A stretch of DNA of 49,546 nucleotides, from NCBI GenBank assembly GCA_017616775.1, contig JAFZXM010000051.1, positions 1 to 49,546 on the forward strand. The letters run 5' to 3'. Both the position numbers and the translations under genes were made by a program. The stretch is from Bacteroidales bacterium (GTDB lineage Bacteria; Bacteroidota; Bacteroidia; Bacteroidales; WCHB1-69). Shown one piece after another: positions 26,494-36,136 of this stretch (its first letter is position 1; the number at the start of each line of letters is the position of its first letter). The notes beneath the pieces are model-generated. The model had not been told where the DNA came from and ran no database searches. It was given only the letters and a program-made list of their open reading frames with translations.

Positions 26494-26931
26494 ATGATGA
26501 AAACACTTTTGATTGCAGCCGATCATGCCGGCTATGAAACGAAAGAATTTATTAAACAGGCTTTGGAAAAAGAAGGTTATACATTGCGTGACTATGGCAC
26601 TTTTTCCAGTGAAAGTATGGATTATCCCGATGTGGTGCATCCATTGGCCAAAGCCATAAACAATGGAGAAGAGGAACAGGGCATCATCATTTGCGGTTCG
26701 GGCAACGGAGTGAATATGGTGGCCAACAAATATCCCAATGTGCGCTCTGCATTGTGCTGGCAAGAAGAATTGGCAGCATTGGCACGTCAGCATAACAATG
26801 CCAATGTGGTAGCTATTCCCGCCCGCTTTATCAGTAAAGAATCGGCGTTAAAAATAGTAAAAACTTTTCTTGCTTCTTCGTTTGAAGGCGGGCGGCACGA
26901 AAGGCGCGTAGCCAAAATAAAGCCGCAGTGA
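26494..26931 (+). CDS. rpiB: Ribose-5-phosphate isomerase B
   Basis: A 145-residue RpiB, normal length. It interconverts ribose-5-phosphate and ribulose-5-phosphate in the pentose phosphate pathway. Motifs are LIAADHAGYETKEF at the N-terminus, and IICGSGNGVNMVANK with the catalytic Cys in ICGSG near residue 68; then NNANVVAIPAR and GRHERRVAKI. Two adjacent ATG codons (26494, 26497) are possible starts. Promoter at 26403-26410. The DUF4175 gene follows after 62 bases and may be co-transcribed. Confidence 0.97.
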   Translation: MMKTLLIAADHAGYETKEFIKQALEKEGYTLRDYGTFSSESMDYPDVVHPLAKAINNGEEEQGIIICGSGNGVNMVANKYPNVRSALCWQEELAALARQHNNANVVAIPARFISKESALKIVKTFLASSFEGGRHERRVAKIKPQ

Positions 26932-26993
26932 TAAACGGCCGGCATCCGCAAGCACAAAAAGCAGGATTATCGGGTATATGGAAGTGATAAATA

Positions 26994-29900
26994 ATGAATA
27001 TGCAGGATAACAATACATTATCTGACCAACTTCAAAAGTTTATACGGGCCTATTACAATAATCAAATCCGCAACGGAATATTGATATTGATCATAGTGCT
27101 GTCGTGTAGTTTTGCATTGTTTACCCTTACGGAATATTTTTCTTATTTTCCTTCCTGGATAAGAGCTGTCTATTTATATACTTTTGTGCTGTTGATGCTG
27201 TTTATATTCGTGTGGAGAATACTATTGCCTGTTTTACGCAAGCACGGACGGATTGCCCGGATGAGCAATAGCGAAGCGGCGGTAATGATAGGCAGGCATT
27301 TTCCTGAAATAGATGATAAATTGCTCAATTCCGTGCAGTTGCAAGAACAAACAGCATATTGCAGCAAAGAAAATATGGAATTGTTGTTGGCAAGTATAGA
27401 GCAGCGTACGCAAGAGATGCGGCGTTTCCATTTTCCGTTGGCGATAAATATGCGCATTACCCGGAAATATGCCAAATATGCTTTGTTGATATTATTGGTG
27501 TTAGGTACGATTATGTTGTTCAACAATACTATTTTCACCGCTCCCACCCATAGAATTATCCATTATAACCGGCAATTTGAAAAACCGGCTCCCTATCGGT
27601 TGGTAATACAAAATAAAAAATTACAAACATTTGAAAACGACAATTTTGTGCTAAAAGTAAAAGTGCAGGGAGATGAAGTGCCGGAAGAGGTGTTTATCAA
27701 TATAGACGGGGTGGAATATAATATGCAGCAGAACAAAGGGCATGAGTTTTGGTATGAATTCCGCAATCTGCAGCAGGCTGTCAGTTTTTATTTGTTTACC
27801 CGTGAGGTCAAAACCGCGGATTATACTTTAGATGTGTTGTCAAAGCCTTTGTTGCTGAATTTTTCCATAGAATTGAATTATCCGCCGTATATAGGCAAGC
27901 CGAATGAAACAGTGGATAACGGGGGCGATATTTCAGTGCCTGAGGGTACTAAAATAACATGGAAAATGCATTCCCGGAACACCGACATGATTTATTTCCG
28001 GCACAATGAACGCACAGACACCTTATACCCGAGTAAGGACCAGAGTCAAATTTCCATAAGGGCAACGGCCCCCATGGATTATACCATATGCAATGTGAAT
28101 GCGCATGTGTTTAATAAGGATACGCTTAATTATCATGTAGGTGTGATTCCTGACCAATATCCTGTGATAGACATCACTATGATTAACGATACCGCATTTA
28201 TTGACAGATTTTATTTTAAAGGAACAATAGAGGATGATTACGGGTTCACCCAATTGCAATTTATATATACCATACAGCAGCAGGGAGAGGATATAAAAAC
28301 CGAAAAGGTGAATATTCCTTTGCAAGAGCATGCCTGTTTACAGGATTTTTATTATTATTTTGATGCCAAAACATTACAGCTTGCCGCAGGGCAAACCGTC
28401 CGCTTTTATTTTGAAATATTTGACAATGATGCAGTGAACGGAGCCAAGAGTACACGTTCAAAAATGACGGACTTTCATTTGCCGGATGTGGATGAAATCA
28501 ACTCCCGAATGGCGGCAGGCAAAGAGCAGACGCAAAAAGATGTGGAAAAAATAATGCGTGAGGGTGAAAAAATATTAAAAGAAATAGAAGCCCTTGAAAA
28601 GAAAATGGCGGAAAAGAAGAATCCGTCGTGGCAAGAGCAAAAACAGATGGAGGATTTGATAAAACGCTTGCAGGATATTAAAAAAGAAGGGATGAAAGTG
28701 GTGGAAGAGCAAAAGCGTCAGCAGCATATCAATGAACAATATCAGAGCATGAGCGGGGAATTGATGCAAAAGCAGCAGGAATTGCAACGCCGGTTTGATG
28801 AATTGTTTAACGATGAAATGAAAAGCACACTGGAAGAATTGCAGCAATTGATGAATCGCAATATAGATAAAGACCGGATGAATCAATTGATGGATAATAT
28901 AAAAATCAATACGGAGGAGTTGAATAAACAGTTGGATCAAAATTTGGAACTGTTTAAGCAATTGGAAATGGATGCTAAGTTGGAAAATGCTGTTTCCAAG
29001 GCGGAAGCTTTGGCCAAAGAGGAATCCCGGTTGTCGGAAAAAACCCGGGAAAAAACCCAAAGTATGGAAGCTGTTGCCGAGGAGCAAAAGGCTATAAACA
29101 AACAATTTGAACAGTTGCAACAGGATTTTTCTTCCCTTCAAAAACTCAATGAACAATTGGAAGATCCTTATCAATTGCAAGCCGTCAGCCAGGCTTTGCA
29201 GGATGTTGACCGTGCCTTGCAACAGGCTCAGGAAGCCGCCGACAACGGAAATCGTGAAAAGGCGTCCCAAATGCAGCAAAAAGCGGCGGAAAAAATGAAA
29301 TCGTTGGCCCAAGCCATGCAAGAGATGATGGAGGAAGAAGAAAATGAAGATTTGGGTGAAGATATCAATACCATACGGCAAATATTGGATAATATAGTAA
29401 AAACATCCTTTGCTCAAGAGCAGATTATGCGGCAAATGGACCAACTCTCCCCGCAAGACCCCGCCATGAGGGGCTTGATACAGGAGCAATACAGATTGAA
29501 AAATCAACTTCAACTGATATCCGATTCCGTGTCGGCGGTGGCAAAGCGGCAAATTATGGTTGAACCGTTTATTACCAAGCAGGTGGGGATAATCAATCAG
29601 GCGCAAAAGGATGTGTTGGATATGCTTTCACTTACGCAAGAACCGTCCATGCGTTATTATTATAGCAATAATATGCGTTTTATAGTGTCTAAAGAACAAT
29701 ATGTGATGACTTCTTTGAACGATTTGGGGCTTATGCTTGCCGAATCAATGAAAAAAATGGAAGAAAAGCAGACACAAGGTTCAGGAAAAGGCAAGGGTTC
29801 GTGCAATAGCGAAAGTTGTGAAGGAGGCAAAAAAAGCAAGTCGGGGAAATCGGCGAAAAGTATGCGGCAGATGCAGGAAAAACTCAACGAGCAGCTTCAG

Positions 29901-30398
29901 GAAATGCGCAAGCAATTGCAGCAGGGGCAGCAACCCGGCGACAAGCTCTCCAATCAGGGACAATCCGAAATGAGCGAGCAGTTTGCCCGCATGGCGGCAC
30001 AGCAGGAAGCCATACGCCGCATGATGCAGCAATATCAATCGGAAATGAAAAAGAACGGAATGGGATACGATAGGGAGATGAATCGTTTGTTGCAAGATAT
30101 GGAGCAGACGGAACGGGAGTTGGTGAATAAAACCATTACCGACCAAACCATTAACAGGCAACATAGAATACTCACCCGTTTGTTGGAAAGCGAGCGGGCG
30201 GAAATGCAGCGGGAGAAAGAAGAACAACGGCAATCAAGGCAAGCCGTGAATCCGCCTGTGTCCACACCGCCGGCTTATATTGAACAGCAATTGAATAAAA
30301 AGAAAGAAACGGAATTATATCGTACCGTTCCTCCTGCTTTGAACAATTATTATAGGGAAAAAGTCAATATTTATTTCTATCAAATCAATGCCCGATAG
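26994..30398 (+). CDS. DUF4175 family membrane-anchored coiled-coil protein
   Basis: A 1134-residue protein. Two hydrophobic segments near the N-terminus (about residues 26-46 and 55-75) and one near 155-172 anchor it. A beta-rich periplasmic part follows (about 190-500). From about 510 to 1090 it is dominated by Glu/Lys/Gln-rich coiled coil (QQLMNRNIDKDRMNQLMDNI and similar). The pattern matches DUF4175, a large Bacteroidota family of unknown role. Two KxKSGKSAKS-like stretches near residue 945 interrupt the coil. The stop overlaps the start of the MATE gene by 11 bases. Convincing as a family member; function unknown. Confidence 0.82.
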   Translation: MNMQDNNTLSDQLQKFIRAYYNNQIRNGILILIIVLSCSFALFTLTEYFSYFPSWIRAVYLYTFVLLMLFIFVWRILLPVLRKHGRIARMSNSEAAVMIGRHFPEIDDKLLNSVQLQEQTAYCSKENMELLLASIEQRTQEMRRFHFPLAINMRITRKYAKYALLILLVLGTIMLFNNTIFTAPTHRIIHYNRQFEKPAPYRLVIQNKKLQTFENDNFVLKVKVQGDEVPEEVFINIDGVEYNMQQNKGHEFWYEFRNLQQAVSFYLFTREVKTADYTLDVLSKPLLLNFSIELNYPPYIGKPNETVDNGGDISVPEGTKITWKMHSRNTDMIYFRHNERTDTLYPSKDQSQISIRATAPMDYTICNVNAHVFNKDTLNYHVGVIPDQYPVIDITMINDTAFIDRFYFKGTIEDDYGFTQLQFIYTIQQQGEDIKTEKVNIPLQEHACLQDFYYYFDAKTLQLAAGQTVRFYFEIFDNDAVNGAKSTRSKMTDFHLPDVDEINSRMAAGKEQTQKDVEKIMREGEKILKEIEALEKKMAEKKNPSWQEQKQMEDLIKRLQDIKKEGMKVVEEQKRQQHINEQYQSMSGELMQKQQELQRRFDELFNDEMKSTLEELQQLMNRNIDKDRMNQLMDNIKINTEELNKQLDQNLELFKQLEMDAKLENAVSKAEALAKEESRLSEKTREKTQSMEAVAEEQKAINKQFEQLQQDFSSLQKLNEQLEDPYQLQAVSQALQDVDRALQQAQEAADNGNREKASQMQQKAAEKMKSLAQAMQEMMEEEENEDLGEDINTIRQILDNIVKTSFAQEQIMRQMDQLSPQDPAMRGLIQEQYRLKNQLQLISDSVSAVAKRQIMVEPFITKQVGIINQAQKDVLDMLSLTQEPSMRYYYSNNMRFIVSKEQYVMTSLNDLGLMLAESMKKMEEKQTQGSGKGKGSCNSESCEGGKKSKSGKSAKSMRQMQEKLNEQLQEMRKQLQQGQQPGDKLSNQGQSEMSEQFARMAAQQEAIRRMMQQYQSEMKKNGMGYDREMNRLLQDMEQTERELVNKTITDQTINRQHRILTRLLESERAEMQREKEEQRQSRQAVNPPVSTPPAYIEQQLNKKKETELYRTVPPALNNYYREKVNIYFYQINAR

Positions 30399-31713
30399 CA
30401 CCGACAAGCGTATTTTGGAATTGGCTTTACCGAATATTATTACCAATATCACGGTACCTTTATTGGGTGTGGTGGATTTGATGATAGTGGGTCATATCGG
30501 AGATCAACTGTTTATAGGAGCTATTGCAATAGGCACCATGATATTCAATTTTATATATTGGAATTTCGGTTTTTTACGCATGGGCACCAGCGGGTTGACG
30601 GCACAGGCTTATGGCGCCAGACAATTGCATGAGGCGGTATCGGTGTTGGTAAGGGGTGTTGTGCTGGCATTGTTGATATCGCTAACGCTTATTGTATTTC
30701 AATATCCCATAGGAAAATTCGCCCTGTGGTTGATAGACGGAAATAGTCAAATGGAATATCTGGCATATCAATATTTTAAAATCAGAATATGGGCGGCTCC
30801 CGCAACATTGGGAATGTATGTTATTAAAGGATGGTTCATCGGCATGCAGAATGCAAAAACACCGATGACGGTGGCTATAGTGATTAATGTGTTGAATATA
30901 CTGTTCAGTTTATTGTTTGTAATGGTGTTTGACATGCAAATAGAAGGAGTAGCCTTAGGCACATTGTTGGCACAATGGAGCGGCTTGCTGATATCGGTGC
31001 TGTTGTGGATGAAATATTACAAAAAATTGGCAAAACACATACACATAGCCCAAAGTATGAACTGGCAGGAGATGAAATTGTTTTTCCGTATTAATTCCGA
31101 TATTTTTCTCCGCAGTTTGTGTTTGGTGGCGGTATTTTCATTTTTGCCCGTAGCGGGAGCTAAAATGGGAGATGAAATTTTGGCGGTTAATACTTTGTTG
31201 TTGCAATATTTTACCATATTTTCATATATCATGGACGGTTTTGCCTATGCCGGCGAATCGCTTACGGGAAAATATATAGGTTCGGGAGAATATAAGGTGC
31301 TGAAACGTACTGTCCGGCATTTGTTTTATTGGGGTGTTGCTTTAAGTGCTTTGTTTACAATAGTATATGCTTTCGGCGGAGATGTGCTGTTGAGGGCTTT
31401 TACCGATAAACAGAATATAATAGCTGCATCACATCCTTATTATTTTTGGGTGTTGATGGTTCCATTTGCCGGTTTTGCAGCCTTTTTGTGGGACGGCATA
31501 TATATAGGGGCAACAGCATCCAAAGAAATGCGCGATTGCATGTTTATAGCCACCATTCTGTTTTTCGGCATATATTACGGTTTGATTAATTTTATGGGAA
31601 ACAATGCGTTATGGTTGGCGTTGATTGTGTTTTTGCTGTTAAGGGGGGTGTTGCAATATATATATGCACGCAAGGCGGTGTATGCAAAAGCATTGTTAAA
31701 GGGCAATTATTGA
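30388..31713 (+). CDS. MATE family efflux transporter (DinF-like)
   Basis: A 441-residue protein with about 12 membrane segments. The N-terminus (ILELALPNIITNITVPLLGVVD) and GHIGDQLFIGAIAIGT are typical of the DinF subgroup of MATE cation-drug antiporters; WNFGFLRMGTSGLTAQAYGA is the conserved substrate-pore stretch. It overlaps the DUF4175 stop by 11 bases, so the genes are translationally coupled. Substrate is unknown. Start ATG at 30388 gives the usual short cytoplasmic end MPDSTDKRI. Confidence 0.92.
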   Translation: MPDSTDKRILELALPNIITNITVPLLGVVDLMIVGHIGDQLFIGAIAIGTMIFNFIYWNFGFLRMGTSGLTAQAYGARQLHEAVSVLVRGVVLALLISLTLIVFQYPIGKFALWLIDGNSQMEYLAYQYFKIRIWAAPATLGMYVIKGWFIGMQNAKTPMTVAIVINVLNILFSLLFVMVFDMQIEGVALGTLLAQWSGLLISVLLWMKYYKKLAKHIHIAQSMNWQEMKLFFRINSDIFLRSLCLVAVFSFLPVAGAKMGDEILAVNTLLLQYFTIFSYIMDGFAYAGESLTGKYIGSGEYKVLKRTVRHLFYWGVALSALFTIVYAFGGDVLLRAFTDKQNIIAASHPYYFWVLMVPFAGFAAFLWDGIYIGATASKEMRDCMFIATILFFGIYYGLINFMGNNALWLALIVFLLLRGVLQYIYARKAVYAKALLKGNY

Positions 31714-31805
31714 GTCATTTTCCCCAATGCGCGGGTGTAATCATGAAGTGAGGGCTGTGAAAAAAATATTCTGTCATATTTGGCGGCTATAATTGAAAAA
31801 AATGC

Positions 31806-31813
31806 TATCTTTG
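31806..31813 (+). promoter_or_regulatory. -7 element TATCTTTG for terC-like gene
   Basis: Reads AAAAATGCTATCTTTGC, 33 bases upstream of ATG 31847; may also drive the S46 peptidase gene. Confidence 0.72.
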
Positions 31814-31846
31814 CTCTTTTATATAGAATGTTGAAAGTGATATAAC

Positions 31847-32920
31847 ATGCATGAGATATTTGTTCTATTGGCATTTTTAGCCTTTATATGTATAGCATTG
31901 GCTATGGATTTGGGGTTGTTTAATAAAACAGCCCATAAGATATCGCTTAAAGAATCTTTGGTTTTTACCTGTGTATGGATAGGTATTGCCGTATTGTTTT
32001 TTGTATTATTGCGTTTTTTCGGCGATGTGCTTCATGGTGTTACCGATATGGAAAGTTTGAAGGCCATCAATATCCGTAACGGTCATAATATAGACTTTAA
32101 AGACGGAGCTGATTTTGCCGCTAATTTACAGTTGTACAGAAATCAATTGTCTTTGGAATTCATCACGGGTTATCTTATAGAATATGCCATGTCGATAGAT
32201 AATGTATTTGTGATATTGTTGATATTTACGGGTTTCGGGGTGGATGAAAAATATTATCACAGGGTATTGTTTTGGGGCATATTGGGAGCAATAGTCATGC
32301 GGTTTATTTTTATATTTGCTTTGTCGGAATTGGTGCACAAGTTTGCATGGATACTGGCTGTTTTCGGGGCCATACTGATAGTTACCGCTGTCAGAATGTT
32401 TCTCAACCGAAACAAGCAGGAAAAGGTGGATGTGGAAAATCATAAGGTGGTAAAATTGGTGAGTAAATATTTTGCGGTATCGCCAAGGTTCCATGAGGAG
32501 CGGTTTTTTATCAAAGAAAACGGCAAACATCTGATCACACCTTTGTTTTTGGTATTGTTGGTAATAGAATTTTCGGATGTGATATTTGCGGTGGATTCCG
32601 TTCCCGCTATTTTTTCGGTTACCAAAGACCAATATATTGTCTTTATCTCCAATATATTTGCTATCATAGGCTTACGTTCTTTGTTCTTTTTGTTAAGCAG
32701 TATAGTTAATTTGTTTTATTATTTGCGCCATGGTTTGAGTATATTATTAGGATTCATAGGTGTAAAAATGATGTTGGAGGTGTTTGATATAGTGCATATC
32801 AATACTATAGTGTCGTTATCGGTGATTTTAGTGATATTGGTGGGATGCATATTGTTGTCGGTATTGTTCCCTCCAGAATCGAACCGTCAAAAAACGGAAA
32901 ATGAGAGCATAATCAAATAA
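31847..32920 (+). CDS. TerC/Alx family integral membrane protein
   Basis: A 357-residue protein with about 8-9 membrane segments. Acidic residues sit inside the helices in the family pattern: ALAMDLGLFN (residues about 18-27), YAMSIDNVFVI, and IEFSDVIFAVDSVPAIF. Members of this family (Alx, TerC, MeeF-like) export manganese or act in metal and redox homeostasis. A soluble insert (LKAINIRNGHNIDFKDGAD) between the second and third segments is a Bacteroidota-type extension. It has its own promoter (31806-31813). The S46 peptidase gene starts 26 bases downstream and may share its transcript. Confidence 0.93.
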   Translation: MHEIFVLLAFLAFICIALAMDLGLFNKTAHKISLKESLVFTCVWIGIAVLFFVLLRFFGDVLHGVTDMESLKAINIRNGHNIDFKDGADFAANLQLYRNQLSLEFITGYLIEYAMSIDNVFVILLIFTGFGVDEKYYHRVLFWGILGAIVMRFIFIFALSELVHKFAWILAVFGAILIVTAVRMFLNRNKQEKVDVENHKVVKLVSKYFAVSPRFHEERFFIKENGKHLITPLFLVLLVIEFSDVIFAVDSVPAIFSVTKDQYIVFISNIFAIIGLRSLFFLLSSIVNLFYYLRHGLSILLGFIGVKMMLEVFDIVHINTIVSLSVILVILVGCILLSVLFPPESNRQKTENESIIK

Positions 32921-32946
32921 ATATTAATTAAATAATAAATACAAAA

Positions 32947-35109
32947 ATGAAAAAGATAGTTTTATTGTTAAGCGGACTTTTTCTCTTGAACAGCATGACT
33001 GTCAAAGCCGATGAAGGCATGTGGATATTGTCGTTGTTAGGGAAAAATTACGAGCAAATGAAAAAGCAAGGCTTAAAACTCACCGCCGAAGACATTTACA
33101 ATGTGAATAAAGGGTGTCTGAAAGATGCGATAGTCGGATTGGGAGAAGACGGCAATCCTTTTTGGCATTTTTGCACCGGTGAGATTATTTCCAACCAAGG
33201 TTTGATGACTACCAACCATCACTGCGGATATGGCAAATTGCAGGAACATTCCACGGTGGAGCACGATTATTTGCGCGATGGTTTTTGGGCTTATTCAAAA
33301 GATCAGGAATTGCCCAATCCCGGTCTTACCGTTTCCATATTGGTAAGAATAGAAGATGTTACTGCAGAAGTTACCCAAGGGGTAAAAGATGATATGACCG
33401 AAGCCGAAAGAAACAAATTGATAAGCAAACAAGGCAAGGAGTTGGCAAAAAAAGCTACGGAAGGCACGGACTATGATGCATATGTTGCCACCATGTTCAA
33501 CAACAATCAATATTTCTTGTTTGTGTATATTATCTACAAAGATGTCCGTTTGGTAGGAGCACCCCCTTCGTCCATGGGCAAATTCGGCGGTGATACCGAT
33601 AACTGGATGTGGCCTCGTCACACTTGTGATTTTTCCATGTTCCGTATTTATACCGGTCCTGACGGCAAGCCGGCAAAATATGCCAAAGAAAACATACCGT
33701 TAACACCTAAACACTATTTGCCTGTAAGCATAAAAGGGGTGGAAGACGGAGATTATGCCATGATTATGGGTTTCCCCGGCACCACCGACAGATTCCTCAC
33801 ATCTTACGGATTAGACGAAACCATGAATATCACCAATAAATTGCGTTATGAAATACGTACGGTAAAAATCAATGTGTTGCGTGAAGAAATGGCTTCAAGT
33901 CAAAAAATCAACATTCAATATGCTTCCAAATATGCAAGCTGTTCCAATTATTGGAAATATAGCAATGAGCAAAACAAAGCGTTGAAGAATTTGAACACCA
34001 TGGCTATCAAGAAAAATATAGAAAACAACTATATGCAATGGGCCAATAAACAAAGTAATCCTCAATATGCAGAAGCGTTGAAATATATCAAGGAAGGTTA
34101 TGAAGGTAGAAAACCTTATATGGCTGCACGTACTTATATATTGGAAGGTATTATCTCAGGGCCGGAACTTTTGTGGCAAGCAGTACAAAATATGGCTTAT
34201 GTACAAGCACTCAAATCGGGTGATGAAGGCAGAATAAAAGCCGCTGTTGATACCATGAAAGCAGAGGCGGAAACATTCTATAAAGATTATACTCCCGCAA
34301 CAGAGAAAAAAGTGATGACAGCCCTGTTGCGATATACTTACGACAATATGGACAAAACTTACTATCCTGATTTCTTCACGACTATAGAAAAGAAATATAA
34401 AGGAAACGTAGAAAAATTCGTCAATGACGTATTTGCCAAGTCCGTATTCGCCACAGCCGAAAAATTCAATGCTTTTTTGGAAAAACCGAATGCAAAAGTA
34501 TTGGAAAACGATATGGCTTTGCAAGCCGGATTGAGCGCGTATAAAAAATATGTGGAAATAAGTGAATCAATGAATGCAGCGGCTCCTAATTTGAATAAAG
34601 GAAAACGTTTGTTTGTCAACGGATTGTTGCAAATAAACGGGGATAAAGCCATTGCTCCCGATGCCAATTCCACCATTCGTCTGACTTATGGTAACGTGGG
34701 GTCTTACGAACCGAGAGACGGTGTGAACTATAGTTACTATACCACCTTGAAAGGGGTAATGCAAAAAGAAGATCCCAATGATATGGAATTTGTAGTGCCT
34801 CAAAGATTGAAAGATTTGTATGCTGCTAAAGATTATGGTCAATATGCCAATAAAGACGGTGAATTGGTAACCTGCTTTATCACCAATAATGATATTACCG
34901 GCGGTAATTCAGGTTCACCCGTTATTAACGCCAAAGGAGAATTGATAGGTTTGGCATTCGACGGCAACAGCGAGGCTATGTCAGGGGATATCGATTTTGA
35001 GGAAAATTTGCAACGTTGTATTAATTTGGATGTCCGTTATATGTTGTTTGTAATAGACAAATATGCCGGAGCCACTAATTTGATACAGGAAATGGATATC
35101 AGAAAATAA
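32947..35109 (+). CDS. dpp7: S46 family dipeptidyl-peptidase, DPP7-type
   Basis: A 720-residue exported serine peptidase with signal MKKIVLLLSGLFLLNSMTVKA. It removes dipeptides from the N-terminus of peptides, probably in the periplasm. The catalytic triad is His92 (TTNHHCGYG), Asp228 (MWPRHTCDFS) and Ser655 (TGGNSGSPV). Residue 673, 18 after Ser655, is Gly (LAFDGNSEA). In characterised S46 enzymes Arg here gives DPP11 specificity for Asp/Glu, while Gly is found in DPP7, which prefers hydrophobic residues. A strong hairpin terminator follows. The enzyme family is sure; the specificity is inferred from this one position. Such enzymes support growth on peptides. Confidence 0.93.
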   Translation: MKKIVLLLSGLFLLNSMTVKADEGMWILSLLGKNYEQMKKQGLKLTAEDIYNVNKGCLKDAIVGLGEDGNPFWHFCTGEIISNQGLMTTNHHCGYGKLQEHSTVEHDYLRDGFWAYSKDQELPNPGLTVSILVRIEDVTAEVTQGVKDDMTEAERNKLISKQGKELAKKATEGTDYDAYVATMFNNNQYFLFVYIIYKDVRLVGAPPSSMGKFGGDTDNWMWPRHTCDFSMFRIYTGPDGKPAKYAKENIPLTPKHYLPVSIKGVEDGDYAMIMGFPGTTDRFLTSYGLDETMNITNKLRYEIRTVKINVLREEMASSQKINIQYASKYASCSNYWKYSNEQNKALKNLNTMAIKKNIENNYMQWANKQSNPQYAEALKYIKEGYEGRKPYMAARTYILEGIISGPELLWQAVQNMAYVQALKSGDEGRIKAAVDTMKAEAETFYKDYTPATEKKVMTALLRYTYDNMDKTYYPDFFTTIEKKYKGNVEKFVNDVFAKSVFATAEKFNAFLEKPNAKVLENDMALQAGLSAYKKYVEISESMNAAAPNLNKGKRLFVNGLLQINGDKAIAPDANSTIRLTYGNVGSYEPRDGVNYSYYTTLKGVMQKEDPNDMEFVVPQRLKDLYAAKDYGQYANKDGELVTCFITNNDITGGNSGSPVINAKGELIGLAFDGNSEAMSGDIDFEENLQRCINLDVRYMLFVIDKYAGATNLIQEMDIRK

Positions 35110-35130
35110 GCGCTTGTTGCGGTTTGGGCT

Positions 35131-35165
35131 AAAGGAAGTTCCGGTAACGGAACTTCCTTTTTTTT
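35131..35165 (+). terminator. Intrinsic terminator after S46 peptidase gene
   Basis: 13-base perfect stem (AAAGGAAGTTCCG / CGGAACTTCCTTT), GTAA loop, then a run of T. Confidence 0.88.
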
Positions 35166-35229
35166 GTTGTAAAAATGAGTGCTTTGCGGTAAAGACACCG
35201 GCATTTTTTCGGGGTCCTACCATAAAAAT

Positions 35230-35256
35230 ATTGCATATCAATTTTTGATATGCAAT
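35230..35256 (-). terminator. Probable terminator for barrel gene (minus strand)
   Basis: Perfect 11-base stem ATTGCATATCA / TGATATGCAAT with 5-base loop; on the minus strand it is followed by ATTTTTATGG. AT-rich stem, so moderately sure. Confidence 0.55.
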
Positions 35257-35350
35257 AGGGTGTTATTTTATCGTGCCTTGCGGGCAATGTCAATAGGGTT
35301 GAAAAGCGTTAAGGTGTTCTCTTGCAATCTGTTAAAACAATCTGTTTCCG

Positions 35351-35887
35351 CTAAAACGCGTACCTTACGCTTAAATTCAAGCCCCAATCGAAATAGTCGG
35401 CATTGGTATAAACGTCTCCGGACCACCAATATTGGTGTCTTTCACAAAATAGCAGTCCAAAGCCCGGGCGGAAATCAAATTGAAGGGTAAGGGGAATATT
35501 GAATTTATATTCCAAACCGGCTATGGCGTTGATACCGAATTTGCCGCAGTCTTCCGTTCTCAAACCTGCATAGTCAAAAGCATAGCCCAAACTGAAACCG
35601 CCGCCTACAAACCAATACAAACCGCCTGTAGCGTTGGCTTGATACATAAAATTGGGGTTGGCTTCCAAATCAAAAACTCTAGCCGAAACATTTCTGAAAG
35701 CTCCTTCTGTCAACTTTACGCCCAAATCCACACTTATTGCGAAATGACCGGTGACCAATACCTTGTATGAAAATCCGTTCATACTGCCTGCAACTCCTCC
35801 TATGCTGTGTTTGTATTGTGCATTGGATACTTGAAACAATCCCACGAATAATGTGAGTGCTAAAACATATTTTATCGTCCTTTTCAT
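35351..35887 (-). CDS. Outer-membrane beta-barrel protein (porin-like)
   Basis: A 178-residue protein. The frame opens at 35914, but the Met at 35887 gives the signal MKRTIKYVLALTLFVGLFQVSNAQ and is preferred. The mature protein is a small beta-barrel: KHSIGGVAGSMNGFSYKVLV, GGLYWFVGGGFSLGYAFDY and a C-terminal strand ending SVRYAF. Function unknown. A long AT-rich upstream region holds a TAATTTTG element (35973-35980) for it, and a hairpin (35230-35256) lies downstream as a probable terminator. Single gene, convergent with the S46 peptidase. Confidence 0.75.
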   Translation of the reverse strand: MKRTIKYVLALTLFVGLFQVSNAQYKHSIGGVAGSMNGFSYKVLVTGHFAISVDLGVKLTEGAFRNVSARVFDLEANPNFMYQANATGGLYWFVGGGFSLGYAFDYAGLRTEDCGKFGINAIAGLEYKFNIPLTLQFDFRPGFGLLFCERHQYWWSGDVYTNADYFDWGLNLSVRYAF

Positions 35888-35972
35888 TTTATATATGATT
35901 TTAATGATTATCATTTTTTATTATGCCATATTCAATTCACAAATGCAAATTTGTCAGACAAATATTTTTTTG

Positions 35973-35980
35973 CAAAATTA
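35973..35980 (-). promoter_or_regulatory. Possible -7 element TAATTTTG for barrel gene
   Basis: Minus-strand TAnnTTTG match, 85 bases upstream of the start at 35887, in very AT-rich sequence, so chance occurrence is possible. Confidence 0.4.
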
Positions 35981-36110
35981 AACAAAAATTTTCATATGAT
36001 ACGGCAGCTTTTTTGCAAAATGGGAAAAAAATAATTACAGCCATAGTTTTAAAATATTAAAGTGTTCCGAAAAAAACGACAAAAAAGACAAAAGGTATGG
36101 ATTTATTGAT

Positions 36111-36118
36111 TACCTTTG
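36111..36118 (+). promoter_or_regulatory. -7 element TACCTTTG for zinc-ribbon protein
   Basis: Reads TTGATTACCTTTGC, 18 bases upstream of ATG 36137. It covers an in-frame TTG at 36116, ruling that out as a start. Confidence 0.7.
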
Positions 36119-36136
36119 CAAGGTATAAATCAAGAT

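Noticed and set aside
28575..29606. 343-residue Leu/Phe-rich frame antisense to the DUF4175 coiled coil
   Set aside because: Gln/Glu/Lys-rich sense codons read backwards as Leu/Phe/Ile; the product is low complexity and a typical shadow.
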